Shown: piece after piece, positions 43,301 to 52,472 of the stretch | How the letters are laid out: every line of letters begins with the position of its first letter | Position numbering within the stretch: position 1 is the stretch's first letter | Assembly: GCF_000331515.1 (NCBI RefSeq) | Contig: NZ_AMZO01000011.1 | Coordinates: 62,001-126,000 of the forward strand | DNA: 64,000 bases | Source of the DNA: Photobacterium marinum | GTDB lineage: Bacteria > Pseudomonadota > Gammaproteobacteria > Enterobacterales > Vibrionaceae | Direction of reading: 5' to 3' | Notes under the pieces: generated by a model | Told to the model about the DNA's origin: nothing | Seen by the model: the letters and a program-made list of their open reading frames with translations, nothing else | Databases searched by the model: none | Made by a program: the position numbers and the translations under genes

Positions 43301-43335
43301 AAACTAATGTCACAACAAAAATGTAAAATTAGTTT
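43301..43335 (-). promoter_or_regulatory. 8-bp inverted repeat in the nhaA leader
   Basis: AAACTAAT (43301-43308) and ATTAGTTT (43328-43335) form a perfect dyad with a 19-base spacer, 22-56 bases upstream of the nhaA ATG. It could be an NhaR-type LTTR site or a leader hairpin. The rest of 43336-43653 is AT-rich with no gene seen. Confidence 0.4.
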
Positions 43336-43653
43336 AGACGTCACACTATGCCAGTGAAAAATCGTTTGTTTAGAGATAACACCTCGAAAAAACCGAGCTA
43401 TTATCCCTCATACAAAGTAATATCCGCAAATTACTTATATAACTATCAGAATTAATGATGATTCTCGGATTTTGAACAAATTAACATTGTAATCACTCTT
43501 CAAACTAAAAAATCCCGATATAAGCCCATTTTCATCCAACCTTGGCACCAACCAAAAAAAACACAATAAAAGCAAATGTTTAATAACTGCTGCAAGCTTA
43601 ATCTTACATAGAAAAACCACAATTATGGTCACGTTTTAATCAGAAAATCTCTT

Positions 43654-43682
43654 TGTGACAGGCTGTGTCATATTTCTGAAAT
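43654..43682 (+). promoter_or_regulatory. Possible Pho box upstream of nptA
   Basis: TGTGACA, GTGTCAT (43665-43671) and CTGAAAT (43676-43682) are spaced 11 bp apart and partly match the PhoB repeat CTGTCAT. A TACCAT -10-like box follows ten bases later (43693-43698), the geometry of PhoB-dependent promoters. This is a sequence match only. Confidence 0.4.
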
Positions 43683-43759
43683 ATTCCAGCTCTACCATCG
43701 CCGCAGATTTCAAAAAAATGAAACCCAAACGACATGTTTTTGTCATGGAGAATTTGATT

Positions 43760-44902
43760 ATGAATACCCAAGCCACTACTGCTGCGCCAATAAACAGCTC
43801 TATGCGCTGGGTCCGCTGGGTAAACCTAGCGTTCATGCTTTACGTATTACTGGTCGCTGTATCTATGGTAAGCAGCGGCTTCAAATGGTCTGTCGGTGAG
43901 CAGGCAAAAACACTTTTTGAATTTGCATCCCACCCTGTTGCCGGCCTGATGATTGGCCTGGTAGCCACCTCACTGATCCAGTCCTCCAGTACTGTTACCT
44001 CAATTATTGTAGGCCTTGTAGCCGGTGGTCTGCCTGTTGAGACTGCAATTCCTATGGTCATGGGTGCCAACATTGGTACCACTGTCACAAATACTCTGGT
44101 GAGTCTGGGCCATGCTCGTTGCAAAGACGAATTCCGCCGCGCTTTTGCCAGTGCAACCGTACACGACTTCTTCAACCTGCTTGCAGTAGCTATCTTCCTG
44201 CCGCTGGAAATGATGTTCGGTATTCTGAATAAGATCTCTTCATGGCTGGTTTCACCTATGATGGGTGCCGGTGACATGAGCATGAAAGGCCTTAACTTCA
44301 TGAAGCCGCTGACCAAACCTGCTGTAGGACTTGTAAAAGGTCCGCTGGAAGCATTTGGTAACATGGGTGGCGTGATCCTTATCTTCATCGGTATCGCCCT
44401 GATCTTCGTTGCGATCACTGCAATGGGTAAACTGATGCGCAGCCTGATGGTTGGCCGTGCCCGCGAAATCCTGAAAAGTGCTATCGGCCGCGGTCCCCTG
44501 CATGGTATCGCTTCAGGTACTGTCGTAACCGTACTGGTACAATCCTCATCCACAACGACCAGCCTGATGGTGCCACTGGTAGGTACAGGTGTTCTTAAAG
44601 TTCGTGATGTTTACCCGTTCACTCTGGGCGCGAACATCGGTACCTGTATTACCGCATTGCTGGCAGCAACAGCAATCGCTGGTGACAATGCGGCATTTGC
44701 CCTGCAGATTGCACTGGTACACCTGACATTCAACATTATGGCAACCCTGCTAATCTTCGGTATCCCGCTTCTGCGTGAACTGCCTTTGAAAGCAGCGTTC
44801 TACCTGAGTGACCTGGCGTCAAAGAGCAAAGTTGCTGTAGCCGGTTACCTTGGCCTGGTGTTTGTGGCAATTCCTGGTTCTATCCTGGCATTCACAGCGT
44901 AA
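43760..44902 (+). CDS. nptA: Na+-dependent phosphate transporter NptA
   Basis: 380 residues, type II Na/Pi cotransporter. The duplicated QSSS motifs are in TSLIQSSSTVTSIIVGLVAGG (about 75) and VTVLVQSSSTTTSLMVPLVG (about 260), each followed by a GANIGTTVT/GANIGTCIT signature. It imports phosphate using the sodium gradient. The start is the ATG at 43760 with GGAG nine bases upstream; a longer in-frame extension covers the promoter and is unsupported. It is divergent from nhaA, which sets up the Na+ gradient. Confidence 0.9.
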   Translation: MNTQATTAAPINSSMRWVRWVNLAFMLYVLLVAVSMVSSGFKWSVGEQAKTLFEFASHPVAGLMIGLVATSLIQSSSTVTSIIVGLVAGGLPVETAIPMVMGANIGTTVTNTLVSLGHARCKDEFRRAFASATVHDFFNLLAVAIFLPLEMMFGILNKISSWLVSPMMGAGDMSMKGLNFMKPLTKPAVGLVKGPLEAFGNMGGVILIFIGIALIFVAITAMGKLMRSLMVGRAREILKSAIGRGPLHGIASGTVVTVLVQSSSTTTSLMVPLVGTGVLKVRDVYPFTLGANIGTCITALLAATAIAGDNAAFALQIALVHLTFNIMATLLIFGIPLLRELPLKAAFYLSDLASKSKVAVAGYLGLVFVAIPGSILAFTA

Positions 44903-44937
44903 TAGCCAGTACAAACAGTCCAATCTAGTCCAAAAAA

Positions 44938-44970
44938 GAAAAGCCCCGCATGGAAAATGCGGGGCTTTTT
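44938..44970 (+). terminator. nptA terminator
   Basis: AAAAGCCCCGCAT-GGAA-AATGCGGGGCTTTTT lies about 37 bases after the stop. It may work in both directions (thyA converges). Confidence 0.88.
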
Positions 44971-45039
44971 GTTGTTTCGAACTCAGTCCGGATTCCGGTT
45001 GTTTCAGGGGTAAACACTTAGTTACCCCATGCAACAGTT

Positions 45040-45891
45040 TTATACAGAAAAAGGGTATTTGATCGGATCGTGGTGCTGGTAACCCACCACTTCAAAATCA
45101 TCCATGGTTACCCAGGTTTCCAAATCTTCCAGGCTCTTAATTTCAGGGTTAATGATCAGCTGTGGTGACTCAAACGGCTCACGCTTAAGCTGAACATCAC
45201 GCATCAGCTCCACCTGATCTTCATAAATATGAGCATTGATGATCTTATGGTAAGCCTGACCCGGTTTCTTACCGGTGATCTGAGCCATCAGCGCCAACAG
45301 GGTGTAAACCTGAACCTGATTAAAATTCAGCCCCAGCGGCACGTCACAAGAGCGCTGGTAACTGGTCAGGTACAAAGTATCCCCCAGCAGAGAAAACGTG
45401 TGCGTGTGCATACACGGACGCAGGCAGCCCATATCGAACTCGCCCGGGTTATAGAAAGTCAGGATTTCACCACGATCGTCGATACCCTGACTCAGGTTAT
45501 CAACAATTTTGCGCAGCTGGTCAATGGTCGAGCCGTCAGGCTTCTGCCAGCTACGGCCCTGTACGCCGTATACCCGTCCCATATCATCTTCACCTTTACG
45601 GTGCGGGTTATTCAGCCATGCTTCGTTATCATTGGCATTCATGTCCCAGGTCTTGGTACCCAGGGCGCGAAAATCAGCAGCATTGTCATAGCCACGGATA
45701 TAGCCCAGCAGCTCGGCAATCGCCGCTTTCCAGAAGCTTTTGCGCGTTGTAACCAGTGGGAACTGGTTGTTAGCCACATCATATGTCAAATCAGCATTGA
45801 TCACTGTCAGGCAACGCTTGCCAGTTCGCTTGTTTTCAACCCATACACCCTCGTCAACAATACGCTGACAAAGGCCTAAATACTGTTTCAT
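45040..45891 (-). CDS. thyA: Thymidylate synthase
   Basis: 283 residues, the length usual in Vibrio and somewhat longer than E. coli ThyA (264). It converts dUMP to dTMP with methylene-tetrahydrofolate. The catalytic Cys is in [12 protein letters not shown], followed by the RSCD motif ([16 protein letters not shown]) and the C-terminal [10 protein letters not shown]. The start is the ATG at 45891 after GGTGGGAAT; an ATG four codons earlier overlaps the ribosome-binding site. A terminator after lgt separates the two genes. Confidence 0.94.
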   Translation of the reverse strand: MKQYLGLCQRIVDEGVWVENKRTGKRCLTVINADLTYDVANNQFPLVTTRKSFWKAAIAELLGYIRGYDNAADFRALGTKTWDMNANDNEAWLNNPHRKGEDDMGRVYGVQGRSWQKPDGSTIDQLRKIVDNLSQGIDDRGEILTFYNPGEFDMGCLRPCMHTHTFSLLGDTLYLTSYQRSCDVPLGLNFNQVQVYTLLALMAQITGKKPGQAYHKIINAHIYEDQVELMRDVQLKREPFESPQLIINPEIKSLEDLETWVTMDDFEVVGYQHHDPIKYPFSV

Positions 45892-45911
45892 ATTCCCACC
45901 CATAAATGACA

Positions 45912-45923
45912 GTGCCTAGGCAC
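45912..45923 (-). promoter_or_regulatory. 12-bp perfect palindrome upstream of thyA
   Basis: GTGCCTAGGCAC lies 21-32 bases before the thyA ATG, between it and the lgt terminator. It is a candidate operator or leader hairpin. Confidence 0.35.
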
Positions 45924-45951
45924 AAAATTGCGCCTGATTTTACCAGAATAG

Positions 45952-45983
45952 AAAAAAGGCGGCATCCGAAGATGCCGCCTTTG
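45952..45983 (-). terminator. lgt terminator
   Basis: On the minus strand AAGGCGGCATC-TTCG-GATGCCGCCTT is followed by TTTTC. The UUCG-type tetraloop makes it very stable. Confidence 0.88.
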
Positions 45984-46007
45984 TGCTGTCCATAACCTGT
46001 CTTTTAA

Positions 46008-46814
46008 TCAGGCTGTTTTGTTTTTAGCCTGGAATTTGTACGCCCAAAGCATCATCAGCAAACCACCAATCACCATCGGCAGTGACAGGATCTGTCCCAT
46101 ACTGATCCAGCCGCCATACAGGCCCAGGTGGGCATCCGGTTCTCGGAAGTATTCCACAATGAAACGGAAGCTACCGTATCCGAACAGGAACAAACCGGAA
46201 ACCGCACCGGCAGGGCGAGGCTTACGGATAAAGATATTCAGGATGATCAGCAGAACCACACCTTCCAGGAAGAATTCATACAACTGTGACGGGTGACGCG
46301 GCAGCGGACCGCCCGTCGGGAACACCATTGCCCATGGCACATCTGTGGTTCGTCCCCACAGTTCACCATTGATAAAGTTGCCCAAACGACCGACCCCCAG
46401 ACCAAACGGCACCAGCGGAGCAACAAAATCCGCTACATTAAAAAATGTCCGGCCATTTTTATGGCCATACCAGAACATAGCCGTAATCACACCGAGAAGG
46501 CCGCCGTGGAATGACATACCACCGGTCCAGACCTTAAACAGGTACAACGGATTGGCAAGGAACATATCAAAGTTATAGAACAGGACATAACCGATACGCC
46601 CACCGAGGACAACGCCAAGGAAACCGGCAAACAGCAAATCGCTGACCTGCTCACGAGTCCAGCCACTGCCCGGCTTATCCGCACGGCGGTTAGCCAGCCA
46701 CATGGCAAAAACGAAGCCCAGCAGATACATCAGACCATACCAGCGCACTGCCAGCGGGCCAATTTGGATCAAAACCGGGTCAATATTAGGAAATGTTAAA
46801 TAACCTTGGCTCAT
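46008..46814 (-). CDS. lgt: Prolipoprotein diacylglyceryl transferase
   Basis: 268 residues, about seven transmembrane helices. Lgt transfers diacylglycerol to the lipobox cysteine of prolipoproteins. The Lgt signature [14 protein letters not shown] (about 145) and [12 protein letters not shown] are present. Substrates in this window include NlpI and the lipoprotein at 59139. Confidence 0.96.
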   Translation of the reverse strand: MSQGYLTFPNIDPVLIQIGPLAVRWYGLMYLLGFVFAMWLANRRADKPGSGWTREQVSDLLFAGFLGVVLGGRIGYVLFYNFDMFLANPLYLFKVWTGGMSFHGGLLGVITAMFWYGHKNGRTFFNVADFVAPLVPFGLGVGRLGNFINGELWGRTTDVPWAMVFPTGGPLPRHPSQLYEFFLEGVVLLIILNIFIRKPRPAGAVSGLFLFGYGSFRFIVEYFREPDAHLGLYGGWISMGQILSLPMVIGGLLMMLWAYKFQAKNKTA

Positions 46815-46861
46815 TCAATTAATCTCAGAAAGCAGGGAAGCGAACCTCCCCTGAACTACAA

Positions 46862-47665
46862 TTATCCCAAAAACATCTTCATACTGATAAAAAGCAGGAA
46901 GACCGCAAAAATTTTCTTTAATGTCGCCGTCGGCAACCGGCTGACCAGAGCCGCACCGTAGCGAGTAGTTACCATGGATGTCATAACGATGCCAAACAAT
47001 GCCGGTAAATAAACATAACCGATACTCATTGACGGCAAGGCTTCATCTCCGACGCCGGCAACAATGAAGCCCAGCATTCCGGCAATGGCAATCATGGCAC
47101 CGGACAACGAAGCGCAACCGATGGCCCTGCGCATTTCCACACCATGCCAATTCAAATATGGCACTGTCAGAGAGCCTCCGCCAATTCCGGCCAAACTGGA
47201 TACCACTCCAATCACCCCTCCGCTGCAGATAGTACCAATAGGCCCCGGCATTTTGCCCTGGCGGGAGATCCGCATTGAACGCAGCATCTGCAGTGCCAGC
47301 ATAAGGACAATAACGGCAAAAATCTTAGGTAAGAGCTCCGTCGGTACCAACTCTGCAATAACGCTGCCGCCGAGACCGCCGACAACCACTCCCGGCGCCA
47401 GTGACTTCACAATGGAAAAATCAACGTTGCCTAATCTAAAGTGATTACGGGCTGATGAGCCAGAAGTTAAAACAATACTGGCCAAAGAGGTTGCCAGCGC
47501 AATGTGCATTACCAAACTACTTTCAATTCCAGCCTTCGGTAGCAGCCATACCAGCGCAGGAACCACAACCAGACCGCCGCCAATCCCCAGCATCCCGGCC
47601 AGTAAACCAACCACACTACCGAGCGCAAGACACATGGCAAACAGCCACAACGCATTATCAATCAT
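46862..47665 (-). CDS. TSUP-family (TauE/SafE) membrane transporter
   Basis: 267 residues, about eight transmembrane helices in two homologous halves. The halves carry LAGMLGIGGGLVVVPALV (about 24) and SSLAGIGGGSLTVPYLN (about 160), the glycine-rich signatures of the sulfite exporter/TSUP family. The substrate cannot be read from sequence; sulfur compounds or organic acids are usual. It lies between ptsP and lgt and starts six bases after the ptsP stop on the other side, so it is probably co-transcribed with ptsP. Confidence 0.82.
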   Translation of the reverse strand: MIDNALWLFAMCLALGSVVGLLAGMLGIGGGLVVVPALVWLLPKAGIESSLVMHIALATSLASIVLTSGSSARNHFRLGNVDFSIVKSLAPGVVVGGLGGSVIAELVPTELLPKIFAVIVLMLALQMLRSMRISRQGKMPGPIGTICSGGVIGVVSSLAGIGGGSLTVPYLNWHGVEMRRAIGCASLSGAMIAIAGMLGFIVAGVGDEALPSMSIGYVYLPALFGIVMTSMVTTRYGAALVSRLPTATLKKIFAVFLLFISMKMFLG

Positions 47666-47671
47666 TCTAAC

Positions 47672-49930
47672 CTACTGCTTACCTGCACGAATAAATCCAC
47701 CCAGTCCTCGCTGGTCTACAAATTCCGTTGCCATTTTGCGGACATCATCGGCAAAAGTCGACTGCAGAGCCGAATCTGTCAGCTGCTCCATCTCACTGAC
47801 CGCGATATGACGCAAAATATACTTAATCCGGGCAACGTTGCGGGTATTCATACTCAGAGAACGGTATCCCATCCCCACCAGCAATAAGGCTCCCACAGGA
47901 TCACCGGCCAGCTCACCACACACACTAACAGGCATATCCAGTACCCGGCTGGTATCTGCAATGTGCTTAAGTGCATTCAGTACCGCAGGGTGTAGTGCAT
48001 CATAGACATTGGCAACCCGGGAATTGTTCCGGTCCACGGCTAATAAATATTGGGTAAGGTCGTTGCTGCCAACGGAAATAAAATCCACTTTCCCTTTCAG
48101 GGCTGGAAGCTGATAGAGGATAGACGGGACTTCAACCATGATCCCGATCTTAGGGCGCTTAAGAGTCTCTCCCTGCTCCTGTGCATACTTGGCCACTTCG
48201 GTATAAGCGCGGTCGATCAACGCCCTCGATTCATCCAGCTCCCCGATGCCTGAAATCATCGGCAACAGGATATCCATGTTTTCCAGTCCAATACTTGCCT
48301 TGAGCATCGCCCGGACCTGGATCAAAAAGATTTCCGGGTGATCCAGGGTAAAACGAATACCGCGCCAGCCGAGAAACGGGTTGTCTTCCTCGATAGCCAG
48401 ATAAGGCAACGGCTTATCACCACCGATATCCAGCGTCCGCATAACCACTTTCTTGCTTCGGTAGGTCATCAGAATAGAGCGATACTGCAACGTTTGCTCT
48501 TCCTCGGAAGGAAAGCTGCGTTGTAGCAAAAACGGTACTTCAGTACGGTACAAACCTACACCGTCTACTCCGCGATTAACCGCAATACTGGTATCAGCAC
48601 TCAGGCCGGCATTAAGGTGGATGTAAATCCGCTCCTTATCCAAAGTACACGCAGCTTTACCTACCTCACCTTCAACCGTCCGGGTCAGCTCATTTTCTTC
48701 CCGAAGCAAACGGGTGTACTCGGCCATAACATGACGGTTCGGCTCAACCAGGAAATCCCCGAGGTAACCATCCACAATCACCTGGCTGTCATGGACTTTT
48801 TCCGGCACAAAATCAACGCCCATGATAGCCGGAATCCCTAATGCCCGCGACAGAATAGCCGCATGGGAGTTGGCCGCACCTTCCTGAGCAACCACCGCCG
48901 CCAGCTTATCTCTGGGAATACTGGCCAGCATGGCTGCCGTCAGCTCACGAGTCAGCAACACCACAGGTTCATCCCACTGGTGTTCAATGCCTTCCTCGTT
49001 CTGAAGGAAAAATAGCAAGCGCTGACCCAGTTCTCGGATATCCTGAGCACGCTCCTTGAGGTAGTCATCTTTCATCCGGGCAAAACGCTCGGAGTACGCC
49101 TCAACCACCTGGCGGATCGCCCACTCGGCCTGATCGCCATCCGCAATTTTGGCAAATAAATCCTTTCGCAGCATAGGATCGTTGAGCAGGTGGCTGAACA
49201 GGTCAAAAATGGCCAGCGTCTCTTTATGAAGTTCACTATCAAAACGCTTTCGCAGTCGGCGAAACTCCGCACTGGCCAGCTCAATGGCAATACTCAGCCG
49301 TTCCTGCTCTGCTTCAACATCGACACAGGATACCGGCAGCACCTGCTCCAGCCGAGGCTGGTTGTCATCCCACCAGGCTCGGGCAATTGCCACGCCTGGA
49401 GAAGCGGCAGAACCGACCAGATGTAGGCCGTTGCGTTGATCCGGCCACATTCCCTGCGCTTTGGCATGAGCCAGAATGACCGCCAGCTGGGCAGCCAGTG
49501 TCACCATGAAAGATTCTTCACTCTCATCGAATTCACGGCGCTCACGCTGCTGAATAACCAAAACACCCAGCACCTGGCGCTGGTGAATAATCGGCGTACC
49601 GAAAAAAGAGCCGAATGACTCTTCACCGATACCGGGAAGATGTTTGAAGTGGGGGTGATGGCGGGCATCGGCGACATTAATCGGCTCAGCCCGGCTGCCG
49701 ACAAGACCGACAAGGCCTTCGTCAAAACCAAGCCGGATCTGACGGTGAGGCTTGGTCAGTCCCTGAGTTGCCATCAGCGTGTACTGCTGACGCTTATGAT
49801 CGGCAATATAGACGGAGCAACACTCCGTCTTCATCGCATTACAGGTACTGACTACCAGCTGATCAAGTGCTTCCATCAGGCTCGGGGCACTTGCGACCTT
49901 CTCAACAATTTCTCTAAGCTGCGTCAGCAT
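47672..49930 (-). CDS. ptsP: PtsP, GAF-domain enzyme I of the nitrogen PTS
   Basis: 752 residues. An N-terminal GAF domain (about 1-150) is followed by the enzyme I part, with the phosphohistidine in GAANSHAAILSRALGIPAIMG (about 355) and the PEP-binding TIM barrel (GLYRTEVPFLL, DIGGDKPLPYL, FISVGSNDLTQYLLAVDRNN, VCGELAGDP). It passes phosphate from PEP to NPr and then IIANtr, linking nitrogen status to K+ and stress control. It follows rppH by 26 bases, as in E. coli. Confidence 0.95.
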   Translation of the reverse strand: MLTQLREIVEKVASAPSLMEALDQLVVSTCNAMKTECCSVYIADHKRQQYTLMATQGLTKPHRQIRLGFDEGLVGLVGSRAEPINVADARHHPHFKHLPGIGEESFGSFFGTPIIHQRQVLGVLVIQQRERREFDESEESFMVTLAAQLAVILAHAKAQGMWPDQRNGLHLVGSAASPGVAIARAWWDDNQPRLEQVLPVSCVDVEAEQERLSIAIELASAEFRRLRKRFDSELHKETLAIFDLFSHLLNDPMLRKDLFAKIADGDQAEWAIRQVVEAYSERFARMKDDYLKERAQDIRELGQRLLFFLQNEEGIEHQWDEPVVLLTRELTAAMLASIPRDKLAAVVAQEGAANSHAAILSRALGIPAIMGVDFVPEKVHDSQVIVDGYLGDFLVEPNRHVMAEYTRLLREENELTRTVEGEVGKAACTLDKERIYIHLNAGLSADTSIAVNRGVDGVGLYRTEVPFLLQRSFPSEEEQTLQYRSILMTYRSKKVVMRTLDIGGDKPLPYLAIEEDNPFLGWRGIRFTLDHPEIFLIQVRAMLKASIGLENMDILLPMISGIGELDESRALIDRAYTEVAKYAQEQGETLKRPKIGIMVEVPSILYQLPALKGKVDFISVGSNDLTQYLLAVDRNNSRVANVYDALHPAVLNALKHIADTSRVLDMPVSVCGELAGDPVGALLLVGMGYRSLSMNTRNVARIKYILRHIAVSEMEQLTDSALQSTFADDVRKMATEFVDQRGLGGFIRAGKQ

Positions 49931-49956
49931 AATTAACCTTATCTGGGATTACTGCA

Positions 49957-50478
49957 TTATCCTCGCTTGCCTCGGCGTTTGCCTTTACGCTCTCTTCGCT
50001 CCTTGAATGGCATCGCCATTGCAGCAAATTCCTTCAGCGCCCGCCGATAGACATCACGCTTAAAAGACACAACCTGACGCACCGGGTACCAATAACTGAC
50101 CCACCGCCAGCCATCAAACTCCGGCGTACTGCCACGCTGCATGTTAACCTTTGACTCATCACATTCCAGGCTGAGCAAAAACCACTTTTGCTTCTGCCCG
50201 ATACAAACAGGCTTAGAGTCCCACCTTACCAGGCGCTTGGGTAATTTATAACGAAGCCAATGTCGGCTTGACGCCAAAATCCGGACATCTTTTTTTGTAA
50301 GCCCTACTTCCTCATACAGTTCCCGATACATGGCTTGTTCAGGCGTTTCACCCTCATCAATACCGCCTTGCGGAAACTGCCAGGAATGTTGTCCATATCG
50401 TCGAGCCCAGAATACCTGGCCATGGCTGTTGCAGATAACTATCCCTACGTTAGGGCGGTATCCATCGCCATCAATCAC
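49957..50478 (-). CDS. rppH: RNA pyrophosphohydrolase RppH
   Basis: 173 residues. RppH removes pyrophosphate from 5'-triphosphorylated mRNA to start RNase E decay. The Nudix box [22 protein letters not shown] is complete (split here: [11 protein letters not shown] then [10 protein letters not shown], about 38-60). The start is the GTG at 50478 ([15 protein letters not shown]) with AGAGG seven bases upstream, matching E. coli RppH (176 residues). Longer in-frame starts add unconserved sequence. The C-terminus is strongly basic ([15 protein letters not shown]). Confidence 0.94.
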   Translation of the reverse strand: MIDGDGYRPNVGIVICNSHGQVFWARRYGQHSWQFPQGGIDEGETPEQAMYRELYEEVGLTKKDVRILASSRHWLRYKLPKRLVRWDSKPVCIGQKQKWFLLSLECDESKVNMQRGSTPEFDGWRWVSYWYPVRQVVSFKRDVYRRALKEFAAMAMPFKERRERKGKRRGKRG

Positions 50479-50588
50479 TGGACGACCTCTAATATAATTC
50501 TCTATTAACAGTGATTTTTTCACAGACAATGCAATGGGTAAACAAACATTCTAATTAATAACCGTTTTTTCCTACTTAGCACTCAATT

Positions 50589-50997
50589 TCTGGATAACTC
50601 CGCACACCTGACTAATTTATAAACAAGCAAATGAGACCCAAGCCACATTTATACACGTTTTCTGTGGATACATTTGTGAAGAAGCCCTGTCACTCCAGCT
50701 TTATGACAGAGTCCCCCAGATACAAAACTGTAATCAAAAGGCAAAGAAAGAATAAATAAAGCATTTAGAATCATAAACTTAAATCAAGCGTAAATTATAA
50801 CCCGCTCATTAAGACAAGATCATTTTTGTTATAAAAAACGGATCGGTTAAAGATCAACCAACACTCACTTTATCCACACCAAAAACCGTCAGCAGCAGTT
50901 ATCCCGCTCAAACATGTGTTTAAATATCCAACAAACACCTGGATAAATACACATATCTACTGAAAACACAATATTTACCCAAATATCCTGTGGATAT
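50589..50997. other. DnaA-box cluster in the rppH-mutH spacer (candidate DARS2-like locus)
   Basis: The 841-bp spacer between divergent rppH and mutH holds a perfect DnaA box TTATCCACA (50870-50878) and several one-mismatch boxes: TCTGGATAA (50589), TTATACACG (50649), TGTGGATAC (50663) and TGTGGATAT (50989). CCTGGATAA (50938) has two mismatches. Two boxes sit in a near-identical 20-mer (CTGTGGATACATTTGTGAAG at 50662, CTGTGGATATCTTTGTGAAA at 50988). GATC sites cluster near 50818-50855. E. coli has the DnaA-reactivating sequence DARS2 near mutH. The boxes are seen; the role is inferred. I see no convincing gene in the spacer. Confidence 0.6.
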
Positions 50998-51319
50998 CTT
51001 TGTGAAAGATCCTTACATTCTTACTTGATAACCGTATTTTCCGAGCGAAGTCGTCGACGTCTATTTATTCACAAAGCTAATAAAACATCTATTATTCAAT
51101 TGGATACAGGTAACACCTACCTTTTTATGCAGCCATTCAATTATTTGACACAAAGGATCGTTCATATTTCAACCGCAGCCCGCCTAATAGCAACTGAAAC
51201 AGAGATAACTCGAGCCAAAGAACTGAAGAAGCGATTGGAGTACTATTATCAGCATAGAAGCGCTGTGGTAGTATGCCCGGCTCCGGCAAATATTTGTCCC
51301 AAACAGAACTTCAACCGAT

Positions 51320-51988
51320 ATGCGCCCGACTCCCCAGACAGAGCAAGAACTTCTCGACCGAGCCCATGAACTGGCCGGACTGACCTTAGGCGAACTAGCC
51401 AGACAGGCAGGGATAATCCCGCCACCTAACCTGAAGCGGGATAAAGGCTGGGTCGGTCAGTTACTGGAGTGGCATCTGGGGGCAGCAGCGGGCAGTAAAC
51501 CGGTGCCGGACTTCATGGAGCTGGGCATTGAATTAAAGACAATCCCTATCGGTTATAACGGCAAGCCGCTCGAAACCACCTTTGTCTGTGTGGCACCACT
51601 TATCGGCTTGCAGGGGCTAAGCTGGGAAAACAGCCATATCCGCCATAAGCTGGCAAGGGTACTCTGGATCCCGGTTGAAGGTGAGCGGGATATTCCTCTG
51701 GAGAATCGCCATGTCGGCTCTCCACTGCTTTGGAGTCCGTCTGCCGATGAGGAGCAGCAACTTCGCCAAGACTGGGAAGAACTGATGGACATGATTGTTC
51801 TCGGACAAGTAGAACAAATTACCGCAAGGCACGGTGAAGTACTGCAACTACGTCCGAAAGCCGCTAACAGCAAAGCGCTGACCGAAGCCTATGGTGCCAA
51901 CGGCCAGCCGATAAAAACCCTGCCGCGGGGTTTTTACCTTAAAACCAGCTTCACCGCAGGACTGCTTGGGCGTAACTTCATCCTATAA
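51320..51988 (+). CDS. mutH: DNA mismatch repair endonuclease MutH
   Basis: 222 residues. MutH nicks the unmethylated strand at hemimethylated GATC sites after MutS/MutL activation. The DEK catalytic set is in [17 protein letters not shown] (about 70-80), preceded by [16 protein letters not shown]. The start is the ATG at 51320 ([15 protein letters not shown]). Its presence implies Dam methylation in the host. The stop lies three bases beyond the stop of the convergent gene, a six-base tail-to-tail overlap. Confidence 0.96.
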   Translation: MRPTPQTEQELLDRAHELAGLTLGELARQAGIIPPPNLKRDKGWVGQLLEWHLGAAAGSKPVPDFMELGIELKTIPIGYNGKPLETTFVCVAPLIGLQGLSWENSHIRHKLARVLWIPVEGERDIPLENRHVGSPLLWSPSADEEQQLRQDWEELMDMIVLGQVEQITARHGEVLQLRPKAANSKALTEAYGANGQPIKTLPRGFYLKTSFTAGLLGRNFIL

Positions 51989-52285
51989 CGCAATCGTCAT
52001 ATCTTCCTGGCAAATGGATGGCTTGCCATCAGGTGAAAATTCATCATAAGGATCAATCACCCGTAATGTCACAGAGGTGATCCCGAGCGGCTGCAGCAAT
52101 TCTTTCACCTGCTCAATCGACTGAAAATGCAGCATTTCATCATTGTCGTCCTTGAGCGGCTCAAGCTGATGCTTAAACTCCACTTCCATCAAATAATCTG
52201 AACAGCCGGCATAACTGGTCAAAATACACTTGGGGGTCTGACTATGGCTTCCCTTCAGCCAATGCTTCAACTGGGTCAGTTTCAT
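51983..52285 (-). CDS. Small conserved protein, possibly DUF6482 family
   Basis: 100 residues, no signal peptide or membrane segment. It begins [12 protein letters not shown] at 52285 behind AGGAGG, and ends in an acidic/proline part ([21 protein letters not shown]). The sequence resembles small Vibrio proteins annotated as DUF6482, which I cannot verify here. Three cysteines are spread along it. It converges on mutH with a six-base overlap. No function is assigned. Confidence 0.75.
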   Translation of the reverse strand: MKLTQLKHWLKGSHSQTPKCILTSYAGCSDYLMEVEFKHQLEPLKDDNDEMLHFQSIEQVKELLQPLGITSVTLRVIDPYDEFSPDGKPSICQEDMTIAL

Positions 52286-52472
52286 GCTGCCTCCTGGACT
52301 CACGAGGTTGATGCCTAGTTTGAGATCAATCAGAGTTTAACTATGTGACATATTAATAATATCAGCAAGATGCCCTTCAGAAATTCTGAATATCTCAAAT
52401 TACCTTTCCATTCTTCTCAGCACGATAAAGACAGGTTATATTCGAAGTAAATCACTGGTCCAAGGAGGGCTT

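Noticed and set aside
43435-43632. 65-codon minus-strand frame upstream of nhaA
   Set aside because: AT-rich, hydrophobic by composition, no ribosome-binding site or terminator.
51025-51369. 114-codon plus-strand frame overlapping the start of mutH
   Set aside because: No ribosome-binding site, overlaps the well-supported mutH start, composition of non-coding DNA, no recognisable domain.
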